Origin: Paremcibacter congregatus
GTDB lineage: Bacteria; Pseudomonadota; Alphaproteobacteria; Sphingomonadales; Emcibacteraceae
Direction: 5' to 3'
Length of the DNA: 64,000 nucleotides
NCBI RefSeq assembly: GCF_006385135.1
Contig: NZ_CP041025.1
Coordinates: 3,689,501-3,753,500 of the forward strand
Part shown: positions 54,784 through 63,039 of the stretch, piece by piece
Numbering within the stretch: position 1 is the first letter of the stretch
Layout: every line of letters starts with the position of its first letter
Program-made: the position numbers and the translations under genes
The notes under the pieces: generated by a model
The model's database searches: none
What the model was told of the DNA's origin: nothing
What the model saw: only the letters and a program-made list of their open reading frames with translations

Positions 54784-55466
54784 GCTTTTCAGACGCCGAC
54801 CTCACGGCCCTGTGGCTGACCTTCCGACTGGCGAGTGTAACCACCCTGTTGCTGTTGCTCTGCGCCACGCCACTGGCCCTGTGGCTCGCCCGCACCCGGT
54901 CCCGCCTCAAGGGCCCGATCAGCGCCTTGGTCGCCCTGCCGCTGGTTTTGCCGCCCACGGTACTCGGTTTCTATCTGCTGATTCTGCTGGGGCCGGAAGG
55001 ACCGGGCGGCAAACTGACCGAAGCTCTGGGCCTCGGCACCCTGCCCTTTACTTTCTGGGGACTCGTGGTGGCCTCGATGCTTTATTCCCTGCCCTTTGTG
55101 GTCCAGCCGATCCAGAATACAGTCGAGAGCCTGGGCCCGCGTCCGATAGAGGTCGCCGCCACCTTGCGCGCCGGCCCCTGGGACCGGTTTTTCTCCGTCA
55201 TTCTGCCGCTTGGCAAGTCTGGCTTCCTCACCGCCACCATTCTCGGCTTCGCCCATACGGTAGGAGAGTTCGGCGTCATCCTGATGGTCGGCGGCAACAT
55301 TCCCGGCGAAACTCAGGTGATTTCGGTGCAGATTTACGATCATGTGGAAGCCATGGACTATGATCAGGCCCACGGCCTGTCTGCCGCGATGGTGATTTTT
55401 TCATTCCTGGTGTTGACCGCCGTCTACAGTTTCAATCGTCGCAGAAATTCCGGGGGGGTCTTATGA
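54780..55466 (+). CDS. modB: Molybdate ABC transporter permease
   Basis: 228 residues, five to six membrane spans, with the ABC permease EAA-like loop EVAATLRAGPWDRFFSVILPL near 120-140 and the typical LPLVLPPTVLGFYLL near 52-66. It forms the inner-membrane channel and couples to ModC. It overlaps modA and modC by 4 nt each. Confidence 0.95.
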   Translation: MSFSDADLTALWLTFRLASVTTLLLLLCATPLALWLARTRSRLKGPISALVALPLVLPPTVLGFYLLILLGPEGPGGKLTEALGLGTLPFTFWGLVVASMLYSLPFVVQPIQNTVESLGPRPIEVAATLRAGPWDRFFSVILPLGKSGFLTATILGFAHTVGEFGVILMVGGNIPGETQVISVQIYDHVEAMDYDQAHGLSAAMVIFSFLVLTAVYSFNRRRNSGGVL

Positions 55467-56533
55467 GCCTGCAGATTAAACTTAACGCCTCCCGCCAGGC
55501 TTTTCCGTTAGACATCGACCTTACGCTGCCGGATCAGGGCGTCACGGCGATCTTCGGCCCGTCCGGCGCCGGCAAAACCAGTCTGCTGCGCGCCATCGCC
55601 GGACTGGATCACCTGACTGACGGCGAAGTGCGGTTCCGTGATCAGGTCTGGCAAGACGGAAAGCTGTTCCAGCCCCCTCATAAACGCCCGCTCGGCTATG
55701 TCTTTCAGGAAGCCAGCCTGTTTCCCCATCTGAGCGTCCAGCAAAATATCGATTATGGCCGCAAACGGGTGACACAGGGGGTCACCGGTGCGGATTATGA
55801 CCAGATTATTGCCCTGCTCGGGCTGGAGAATTTCCTGTCCCGGCGACCGGGCCAACTGTCCGGTGGTGAGAAGCAACGGGTCGCCATCGCCCGCGCACTG
55901 GTGCTCAATCCCGCCCTTCTGTTAATGGATGAACCCATGGCCTCCCTCGACAGTGGCCGCAAGCAGGAAATTCTATGCTATCTGGAAAAACTTAAAATCA
56001 GCCTCTCCGTCCCCATGCTTTATATCAGTCACGACATGAATGAAGTAACGCGTCTCGCCGATCATTTGGTGATCCTTGAAGGGGGCCGGGTATGTCATCA
56101 GGGACCCTTGGCGCAGGTGCTCGCCCGGCATGAGACGCTCGCCGCCTATTGCGACAGCCCCTTCAGCCTGCTGATCGGCCGTGTGATCACCCCCCGCAAC
56201 AGCCACCATCTGACGGAAGTCGCCGTCGGGGATCATGTCATTCGTCTGCCGCAGCAGGCCGTAGCGTCGGGTCAGGAAATCCGCCTGCATCTCGCCGCCA
56301 AGGATATCAGTCTGACCCTGCATGAAGCTATCGAAACCAGCGTGCTCAATATCCTGCCCTGTGTAATTGATCAGCTTGACCCCTCCACGCCCGATGGTCA
56401 GTGTCTGGTGCATCTCCGATTAGGAGATCACCAGATTCAGGCGCAACTGTCCGCCTATTCCTGCGCCTACCTTGGCCTACATCCAGGGCAAAGGGTCTTC
56501 GCCCAGATCAAGGCCATTTCTCTGGTGCACTAG
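55463..56533 (+). CDS. modC: Molybdate ABC transporter ATP-binding protein
   Basis: 356 residues. Walker A GPSGAGKTS near 32, signature LSGGEKQR near 133, Walker B LLMDEP near 153, and switch His in YISHDMNE near 190. The C-terminal 65 residues (about 290-356) are a TOBE/Mop domain binding oxyanions, with SVLNILPCVIDQLDPS at its start. It energises molybdate uptake. The stop lies 3 nt from the convergent LysE gene. Confidence 0.95.
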   Translation: MSLQIKLNASRQAFPLDIDLTLPDQGVTAIFGPSGAGKTSLLRAIAGLDHLTDGEVRFRDQVWQDGKLFQPPHKRPLGYVFQEASLFPHLSVQQNIDYGRKRVTQGVTGADYDQIIALLGLENFLSRRPGQLSGGEKQRVAIARALVLNPALLLMDEPMASLDSGRKQEILCYLEKLKISLSVPMLYISHDMNEVTRLADHLVILEGGRVCHQGPLAQVLARHETLAAYCDSPFSLLIGRVITPRNSHHLTEVAVGDHVIRLPQQAVASGQEIRLHLAAKDISLTLHEAIETSVLNILPCVIDQLDPSTPDGQCLVHLRLGDHQIQAQLSAYSCAYLGLHPGQRVFAQIKAISLVH

Positions 56534-56535
56534 CC

Positions 56536-57159
56536 TCAGTTCATCAGGATGACCGCCACCAGAGCAAGAATCAGCACCCCCATGGCGATATTCATTACCC
56601 GACCGTGTGACGCATCCCCGAGCCAGCGGTTCATCGCCCGCCCCAGCAACATCCAGCTGATACCGCTCGGGGTGCCAATAGCGCTGAAGGTAAGGACAAT
56701 GATGACCGTGCGCAGGGTGATATCCTCGGCAATGCCACTGTAGAGGCTCGCCGTCGACAGGACCATTACCAATGCCTTGGGATTGGCGAGCTGAAAAAGC
56801 GCCGCTTCGATAATGGTGAAAGGCCGACTGGTTTTCGGAGCCTGTGTTTCACCTTTTGAACGATGTTGCCGGACGGCTTCCCGCAAGAAAGTCACGCCCA
56901 GCCATAACAACCACCCGGCCCCCAACCATTTGACCACCATTTGCGCATCGGGGAACAGCTTAAGCAGTTCCCCCAGCCCCAAAACCGCTGCCGCCATCAA
57001 GGTGGAAAAGCCGATCTGAATTCCGATTAGGTGGGGTATGGTGCGCTTGCCGCCAAACAAAATCGTCGAGGACATCAGCATCAGGTTATTCGGACCCGGC
57101 GTGAAAGCCGTGACAAAGGCAAAGGCCGCCATGCTGAGCCACAGGGTTTCATTAATCAT
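56536..57159 (-). CDS. LysE/RhtB family amino-acid exporter
   Basis: 207 residues with six spans and the family signature FVTAFTPGPNNLMLMSS near 15-31. Other segments include LIGIQIGFSTLM and FQLANPKALVMVLS near 115. Family members export basic or other amino acids. It is cotranscribed with, and downstream of, a MarR regulator (16-nt gap), opposite a DauA-like dehydrogenase. A role in amino-acid homeostasis is likely. Confidence 0.9.
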   Translation of the reverse strand: MINETLWLSMAAFAFVTAFTPGPNNLMLMSSTILFGGKRTIPHLIGIQIGFSTLMAAAVLGLGELLKLFPDAQMVVKWLGAGWLLWLGVTFLREAVRQHRSKGETQAPKTSRPFTIIEAALFQLANPKALVMVLSTASLYSGIAEDITLRTVIIVLTFSAIGTPSGISWMLLGRAMNRWLGDASHGRVMNIAMGVLILALVAVILMN

Positions 57160-57175
57160 ATACTAAATCCTTACC

Positions 57176-57682
57176 CTAAACCGTTTCCCAGCCTTCAAAG
57201 GCCCTGACTTCTTCGGCATGATGTTTCAACTTGTCCAGCAGCTCACACAGCTGTTTTTGTTCTTTTGACGTCAAGCCATCGGCGAACTTCTCCGCCTGGG
57301 CCGTAAAGATTGGCTCAATCTCGTCATAAAGCGCCTGCCCCGACGCCGTGAAGGACAGTAGCGGGCTATTCTTATGGCGGATGTTCGGCCGCTTTTCAAT
57401 CAGATTTCGCCGCTCGAGTTCACCTGCGGCTCGGCTTAATGTGGATTTCTCATGATGCACCGTATGGGCAATATCACTGAGAGTCAGAGGGCCCATCTGT
57501 CCCAACAGGCCCAATATGCGCCATTGCCGCACCGTCAAACCAAACTGCGCCACATTATCCTTCAGCGCGCCAAAGGCCATCAGGTTGGCGACGATGGTCA
57601 CCATGTAGCTGATATGAACCGGAGTCGACATGCCCGCGGTCAAAGGGCTTGTGGTTGTATTCTCTGGCGCCTTGTCGGACAT
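57176..57682 (-). CDS. MarR family transcriptional regulator
   Basis: 168 residues from ATG 57682, which has AAGGAG 14 nt upstream; the ATG at 57715 has none. The winged helix shows VRQWRILGLLGQMGPLTLSDIAHTVHHEKSTLSRAAGELERRNLI, with the recognition helix near 80-95 and the wing after it. It is likely a dimeric repressor controlling itself, the LysE exporter and perhaps the divergent oxidoreductase. The 12-bp palindrome at 57723-57734 lies between the two starts. Confidence 0.9.
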   Translation of the reverse strand: MSDKAPENTTTSPLTAGMSTPVHISYMVTIVANLMAFGALKDNVAQFGLTVRQWRILGLLGQMGPLTLSDIAHTVHHEKSTLSRAAGELERRNLIEKRPNIRHKNSPLLSFTASGQALYDEIEPIFTAQAEKFADGLTSKEQKQLCELLDKLKHHAEEVRAFEGWETV

Positions 57683-57722
57683 TCCTGAATCACTCCTTAA
57701 TCGTTGCGTTTGCATCGTTATG

Positions 57723-57734
57723 ATGATATATCAT
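57723..57734. promoter_or_regulatory. Candidate MarR operator in the divergent region
   Basis: A perfect palindrome ATGATATATCAT between the marR-type gene (start 57682) and the oxidoreductase gene (start 57762). Position and symmetry fit an operator, but AT-rich palindromes of this size also arise by chance. Confidence 0.35.
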
Positions 57735-57761
57735 ATTTAATTTGGACACAAGGAACCTGTT

Positions 57762-58907
57762 ATGACATCCCCCACTCCCTATGACGTGATCATCATCGGT
57801 GCTGGCATCGCCGGCTTATCCGCCGCCTATGAAATCAGCAAAACCAGTCGAGTTCTCGTCCTTGAACAGGAAGATCATCCGGGCTATCACGCCACAGGCC
57901 GCTCAGCCGCAGTCTATGCCGCCTGTTATGGCAGCGAGCAGGACGCGCTTTATGCACTGGTGCGGGCGAGCGGCGACTTTTTCACCGATCCCCCCGCAGG
58001 TTTCAGCCCGACGCCGCTCTGCAGCCCCCGTGGTGTGATGTTTGTTTCGGCGCGGGAAAATGTCCCCGCCCTTAAAGCCCATTTCGCCGAGATGCACCCG
58101 CGTAATCCCGAGGCACAGTTGGTGGGAAAAGACGTCATTCAGGAAAAATTCCCTGCCCTCGATGAGGCCTATCAGGAGGCCGCCATTTATGATCCCCGGG
58201 TATATGATATCGACGTCAGCGCCCTGCAGGAAGGTTACCTAAAAGCGATTCGCCAAGCGGGCGGCGCGCTCAAAACCGGTTTTCAGACCCGCGACATCCA
58301 CTATAGTGATGATCACTGGATCGTCAGCGATGGCACGGACAGTTTTCGCGCCCCTGTGATTGTCAACGCCGCCGGCGCCTGGGTCGATGAGGTAGCCGAA
58401 CGCGCCGGGGTGACCCCCATCGGCATCCAGCCCCTGCGCCGTTCGGCGATATTGGTTGATGGCCCCGATGGCGGGGCCGTGCCGCCTCACTGGTCGATGG
58501 TGGTGGAATTCCGCGAAGAATTTTTCTTCAAACCCGATGCCGGAAAGCTCATGGCCTGCCCCGCCAATGAAGACCTGTCCGCCCCCTGTGATGCCCAGCC
58601 CGAGGAACTCGACATCGCCTATGCCGCTCATTATGTGGAGCAGGCCCTGTCACAACCGGTAAAAAAGGTTGATCATGCCTGGGCGGGGCTGCGCAGTTTT
58701 GTCGAGGATCGCGGCCCGGTAATCGGTTTTGACGCCACAGCCCCCGGCTTTTTCTGGGTTGCGGGTCAGGGGGGCTATGGCATTCAGACCGCCCCCGCCG
58801 CCGGTCGTCTGGTGGCCGCTCTCCTCGCCGGTCAGGATGTTCCCCGGGATTTGGCCGACTATGGCCTTACCCCCGCCCTGACCTCACCGGAAAGATGTCA
58901 TCCGTAA
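57762..58907 (+). CDS. FAD-dependent D-amino-acid dehydrogenase-like oxidoreductase (DauA-like)
   Basis: A 381-residue DAO-fold enzyme. FAD-binding GAGIAGLSAAYEI near 12-24 and ATGRSAAVYAACYG near 46. The C-terminal GQGGYGIQTAPAAGR is the element shared with D-arginine dehydrogenase DauA and related enzymes. It probably oxidises a D- or secondary amino acid; the exact substrate is unproven. AAGGAA precedes the ATG. The divergent MarR regulator and LysE exporter suggest a basic amino acid. Confidence 0.82.
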   Translation: MTSPTPYDVIIIGAGIAGLSAAYEISKTSRVLVLEQEDHPGYHATGRSAAVYAACYGSEQDALYALVRASGDFFTDPPAGFSPTPLCSPRGVMFVSARENVPALKAHFAEMHPRNPEAQLVGKDVIQEKFPALDEAYQEAAIYDPRVYDIDVSALQEGYLKAIRQAGGALKTGFQTRDIHYSDDHWIVSDGTDSFRAPVIVNAAGAWVDEVAERAGVTPIGIQPLRRSAILVDGPDGGAVPPHWSMVVEFREEFFFKPDAGKLMACPANEDLSAPCDAQPEELDIAYAAHYVEQALSQPVKKVDHAWAGLRSFVEDRGPVIGFDATAPGFFWVAGQGGYGIQTAPAAGRLVAALLAGQDVPRDLADYGLTPALTSPERCHP

Positions 58908-59013
58908 AGGGATATTTTAAAAAATTATGGTGATTAACCTCATAGCAACATATTGAAAATTAAGCTATAATACCATCTGAGAAGCGTACCTCTCACTCTG
59001 CCCGAAAATAAAA

Positions 59014-59031
59014 TTTGACTAAATGGTCAAA
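59014..59031 (+). promoter_or_regulatory. RutR-type operator upstream of the pyrimidine degradation operon
   Basis: TTTGACTAAATGGTCAAA matches the RutR pattern TTTGACCANNTGGTCAAA except for one base (T for C at position 7). It lies 36-53 nt before the preT ATG, which suggests repression relieved by uracil or thymine. Confidence 0.7.
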
Positions 59032-59066
59032 AAAACATACCATTTTTTCAGGATAGGAGGACGCGT

Positions 59067-60425
59067 ATGACAACTCATGCTCGTAAAGTCGCTCAAACTC
59101 CGGCAAAGACAGACCATAACTGTCGCCTGACATTTGACGACCTACACAAGCCATTGAATGGCTTAACGGCCCGCACGGCGGCCAGTCACTGTTTATATTG
59201 TTACGAGGCGCCCTGTATTCAGGCCTGCCCCACGTCGATTGACATCCCGACGTTCATTCATCAGATCGGGACCGGCAATATCGACGGCGCGGCGCGCACG
59301 ATTTTAAGCGAGAATATCATGGGCGGTACCTGTGCCCGGGCCTGCCCGACGGAGGTTCTGTGCGAACAGGCCTGTGTTCATAACACCGATCACAGCGATC
59401 CGGTGGAGATCGGCCTGTTGCAGCGCTACGCCACCGATCATCTGATGGACCAGAATGGCCCGCATCCCTTCTTGCGCGCTCCCGAAAGCGGGCGACATAT
59501 CGCCGTGGTTGGCGCTGGTCCCGCCGGCCTGTCCTGCGCCCATCGCGCCGCCCTGCTCGGCCATCAGGTCACGGTCTATGAGGCCCGCCCGAAAGCCGGT
59601 GGGCTCAATGAATATGGCCTCGCCGCCTATAAGATGATCAATGATTTCGCCGCCCGGGAAGTCGACTTCCTGCTCGGCGTCGGCGGCATCGACATCCGCT
59701 ACGGGCAAGCTCTTGGCCGTGATATCACCCTCGATCATCTCCAGGCGCAATATGACGCGGTCTTCCTTGGGGTCGGCCTGGGCGCGACCAATGCCCTCGG
59801 TCTTGACGGCGAAGACATTCCGGGGGTTCAGGACGCCATTCAGTTTATTGAAAATATCCGCCAGGCCGATGATCCGGCCACCGTGCCGCTCGGCAACGAT
59901 ATTCTGGTGATCGGCGGCGGCAATACGGCCATCGACGCCGCGGTCCAGGCCAAGAAGCTTGGCGCGAAACGCGTCACCCTCGCCTACCGACGCGGCGCGG
60001 ACCAGATGGGGGCCACCGATTTCGAAGTGGATCTCGCCCGCAAGCATGATGTTCATGTCATGCTGTGGACGAAGCCCAAGGCCCTGATTGGCACCGACAA
60101 GCTCACCGCCGTTACCCTGGAAGGCACCCGCCTTGAAAAAGGCAAACTCGTCGGCACCAGCGAGACCTTTGATCTGCCCTGCGATCACCTGCTGAAGGCC
60201 ATCGGGCAAAAACTGTCCGAGACGACTTTATCCGGGCTCGATATCGCCAGCGGCAAACTTGTCTCCTCCAACTTTTATCAAACCTCCCGCAGTGGCGTTT
60301 TCGCCGGCGGCGATTGCATCAAGAGCGGGGAAGACCTGACCGTTCAGGCGGTTGAGGACGGCAAACAGGCGGCCCTCGCCATCAACCTCTGGCTGGCCTC
60401 AGCCCAGGAGACGTCTCATGGCTGA
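59067..60425 (+). CDS. preT: NAD-dependent dihydropyrimidine dehydrogenase subunit PreT
   Basis: 452 residues of GltD-like architecture. Fe-S ligands CLYCYEAPCIQACP near 43-56 and CARACPTEVLCEQAC near 90-104, FAD site VVGAGPAGLSCAH near 150, and NAD(P) site VIGGGNTAIDAA near 283. With PreA it reduces uracil and thymine to the dihydro forms. AGGAGG lies 8 nt before the ATG. It overlaps preA by 8 nt. A RutR-type operator lies just upstream. Confidence 0.94.
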   Translation: MTTHARKVAQTPAKTDHNCRLTFDDLHKPLNGLTARTAASHCLYCYEAPCIQACPTSIDIPTFIHQIGTGNIDGAARTILSENIMGGTCARACPTEVLCEQACVHNTDHSDPVEIGLLQRYATDHLMDQNGPHPFLRAPESGRHIAVVGAGPAGLSCAHRAALLGHQVTVYEARPKAGGLNEYGLAAYKMINDFAAREVDFLLGVGGIDIRYGQALGRDITLDHLQAQYDAVFLGVGLGATNALGLDGEDIPGVQDAIQFIENIRQADDPATVPLGNDILVIGGGNTAIDAAVQAKKLGAKRVTLAYRRGADQMGATDFEVDLARKHDVHVMLWTKPKALIGTDKLTAVTLEGTRLEKGKLVGTSETFDLPCDHLLKAIGQKLSETTLSGLDIASGKLVSSNFYQTSRSGVFAGGDCIKSGEDLTVQAVEDGKQAALAINLWLASAQETSHG

Positions 60426-61692
60426 TTTGAAATGCACCATCGCCGGAATTGAAAGCATCAACCCTTTCTGGCTCGCCTCGGCCCCGCCGACCGACAAATA
60501 TATCAATGTGGTGCGCGCCTTTGAAGCCGGTTGGGGCGGCGTGGTCTGGAAGACCCTCGGTGAAGACCCGCCGGTGATCAATGTCTCCAGCCGCTACGGC
60601 GCGCATAAAGACCAGAAAGGCAGCATGATCGGCATCAATAACATTGAGCTGATTTCCGATCGCCCGCTGGAACAGAATTTGGCTGAAATCCGCCAGGTAC
60701 GCCAGGAATGGCCCGACCGGGTGATCATCGGCTCAATGATGGCCCAGGTCGAGGAATCCTCCTGGAAAGAGCTGGCGATCAAGATCGCCGCCGCCGGCGT
60801 CAATGGCATCGAGCTGAACCTCGGTTGTCCCCACGGCATGTGTGAACGCGGCATGGGATCTTCCATCGGCCAGGTGCCGGAGATGATCGAAGAAACCACC
60901 CGCTGGGTGCGGGAAGCGACCAACCTGCCGGTCTTTACCAAGCTCACCCCCAATATCACCAATATCCTCTGGGCGGCGGAAGCGGCAAAGCGCGGCGGCG
61001 CACACGCCGTATCCCTGATCAATACGGTCAATTCGATCGTGTCCGTCGATCTTGACGTCATGGCCCCCAATCCGGTGGTCGGCGGCAAGGGCAGCCACGG
61101 CGGCTATTGCGGCCCGGCGGTCAAACCCATCGCTCTTAATATGGTGGCCGAGATCGCCCGTAATGCCGACACACAAAACCTGCAAATTTCCGCCATTGGC
61201 GGCATTGAGACCTGGCGCGATGCGGCGGAATTTATCGCCCTCGGGGCTGACGGTCTGCAGGTCTGTACCGCCGCCATGCTCTATGGCTTCCGCATTGTCG
61301 ACGACATGATCGACGGCCTGTCCAATTTCATGGACGAGAAGGGCTATCAGAGCATCACTGATTTCAAGGGCCTGGCGACCCGCAACACGGTCGACTGGAA
61401 TGCGCTCGACATGAATTTCGACACCAAGGCGGTAATCGACCCCGACAGCTGTATCGAATGCGGCCGCTGCTATATCGCCTGCGAGGATACCTCTCATCAG
61501 GCGATCAGCTTTGATGTGGAGGCCGATGGCACCCGTGTCTTCACGGTGGTCGAGGATGAATGTGTCGGCTGCAATCTCTGCGCCATGATCTGTCCGGTGC
61601 CCGATTGCATTGCTATGGTGCCGGTCGAAAATGACCTGCCCTATCTCGCCTGGCCCGACCATCCAAAAAACCCGATAAAGGCTGCTGAATAA
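60418..61692 (+). CDS. preA: NAD-dependent dihydropyrimidine dehydrogenase subunit PreA
   Basis: 424 residues from ATG 60418, with CAGGAG 6-11 nt upstream inside preT. An FMN TIM-barrel (about 1-330) of the DHOD type holds PFWLASAPPTDKY, NLGCPHGMCERGMG and the phosphate-binding IGGIETWRDA. Two C-terminal 4Fe-4S clusters are CIECGRCYIAC and CVGCNLCAMICPVPDC. This is the pyrimidine-binding subunit, cytoplasmic. It overlaps preT and is followed after 20 nt by an aminotransferase gene. Confidence 0.95.
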   Translation: MADLKCTIAGIESINPFWLASAPPTDKYINVVRAFEAGWGGVVWKTLGEDPPVINVSSRYGAHKDQKGSMIGINNIELISDRPLEQNLAEIRQVRQEWPDRVIIGSMMAQVEESSWKELAIKIAAAGVNGIELNLGCPHGMCERGMGSSIGQVPEMIEETTRWVREATNLPVFTKLTPNITNILWAAEAAKRGGAHAVSLINTVNSIVSVDLDVMAPNPVVGGKGSHGGYCGPAVKPIALNMVAEIARNADTQNLQISAIGGIETWRDAAEFIALGADGLQVCTAAMLYGFRIVDDMIDGLSNFMDEKGYQSITDFKGLATRNTVDWNALDMNFDTKAVIDPDSCIECGRCYIACEDTSHQAISFDVEADGTRVFTVVEDECVGCNLCAMICPVPDCIAMVPVENDLPYLAWPDHPKNPIKAAE

Positions 61693-61712
61693 ACCAAAGA
61701 AGGAGGCCCGCC

Positions 61713-63029
61713 ATGACCGTCAACGCCAATAGTCTGGATGCTTACTGGATGCCCTTCACCGGCAATCGCCAGTTCAAGGCCCATCCCCGGATGATTGTCG
61801 GGGCCGATGGTATGTATTTCAAGACCTCCGACGGGCGCGACCTGCTCGACGGCATCGCCGGGCTCTGGTGCTGCAGCGCCGGACATAACCGGCCGCGCAT
61901 TGTCGAGGCAATCCGCCAGCAGGTCGGGGAACTGGATTACGCCCCTGCCTTTCAGATGGGCCACCCGAAGCAATTCGAGCTGGCCAATCGACTGACGCAA
62001 CTGATACCCGGCGATCTCAACAAGGTATTTTTCACCAACAGCGGTTCCGAATCTGTCGAGACCGCCCTGAAAATGGCCATCGCCTATCACCGGGCCCGGG
62101 GCGAAGGTCATCGCACCCGCCTGATTGGCCGGGAAAAAGGCTATCACGGGGTCAATTTCGGCGGCATGTCGGTGGGCGGCATGCCCGCCAACCGCAAGAT
62201 GTTCGGCAGCCTCGTCAGTGGCGTGGACCATCTGCGCCATACCCATGGCATCGCGGAAAACCGTTTTTCCAAGGGGTTGCCCCTTCATGGGGCGGAGCGC
62301 GCTGATGATCTACAGCGATTATGCGAGCTCCATGATCCCTCGACCATTGCCGCCGTGATTGTCGAGCCTTTGGCCGGGTCCGCCGGGGTCATCCTGCCGC
62401 CGGTGGGCTACCTCAAACGCCTGCGCGAGATCTGTGACCAGCATGGTATTCTGTTGATTTTTGACGAAGTGATCACCGGCTTCGGCCGTCTCGGCGCACC
62501 CTTCGCCGTCGATAAATTCGGCGTCGAGCCCGATATGGTCACCACCGCCAAGGCCCTGACCAATGGCGTGATTCCCATGGGCGCGGTCTTCGTTCAGGAT
62601 AAAATCTACGACGCCTTCATGCAGGGACCGGAAAATATGGTGGAATTCTTCCACGGCTATACCTATTCCGGCAACCCCATGGCCTGCGCCGCCGCCCTCG
62701 GGGCGCTGGATACCTACGAAGAAGAAGGCCTGCTCACTCGGGCGAGTGAATTGTCGGACTATTGGCAGGTGGCCCTGCATAGTTTGCGCGATCTGCCCCA
62801 TGTGATCGATCTGCGCAATATGGGCCTGATCGCCGGGATCGAGCTCGAACCGCTGCCGGGTCAGCCAACCAAACGCGCCTTTGACGCCTTTCTCAAGGCT
62901 TATGAGGCCGGGCTGCTGATCCGCACCACCGGCGACACCATTGCCCTCTCGCCGCCGCTGATCATCGAAAAAAGCCAGATTGATTTCATCTTCGACACCC
63001 TGACCAACATCATCAAGACCCTCGACTGA
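61713..63029 (+). CDS. Class III omega-aminotransferase (beta-alanine:pyruvate type)
   Basis: A 438-residue PLP enzyme. PLP Lys is K280 in TTAKALTNG, preceded by LLIFDEVITGFGR with the ring-nitrogen Asp. It opens DAYWMPFTGNRQFK, and YTYSGNPMACAAALG is typical of the beta-alanine/omega-APT group. In this operon it should convert beta-alanine or beta-aminoisobutyrate, the end products of uracil and thymine breakdown, to the semialdehydes used by the following MmsA. AAGGAGG lies 7 nt before the ATG. Confidence 0.9.
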   Translation: MTVNANSLDAYWMPFTGNRQFKAHPRMIVGADGMYFKTSDGRDLLDGIAGLWCCSAGHNRPRIVEAIRQQVGELDYAPAFQMGHPKQFELANRLTQLIPGDLNKVFFTNSGSESVETALKMAIAYHRARGEGHRTRLIGREKGYHGVNFGGMSVGGMPANRKMFGSLVSGVDHLRHTHGIAENRFSKGLPLHGAERADDLQRLCELHDPSTIAAVIVEPLAGSAGVILPPVGYLKRLREICDQHGILLIFDEVITGFGRLGAPFAVDKFGVEPDMVTTAKALTNGVIPMGAVFVQDKIYDAFMQGPENMVEFFHGYTYSGNPMACAAALGALDTYEEEGLLTRASELSDYWQVALHSLRDLPHVIDLRNMGLIAGIELEPLPGQPTKRAFDAFLKAYEAGLLIRTTGDTIALSPPLIIEKSQIDFIFDTLTNIIKTLD

Positions 63030-63039
63030 AAGACCAAAT

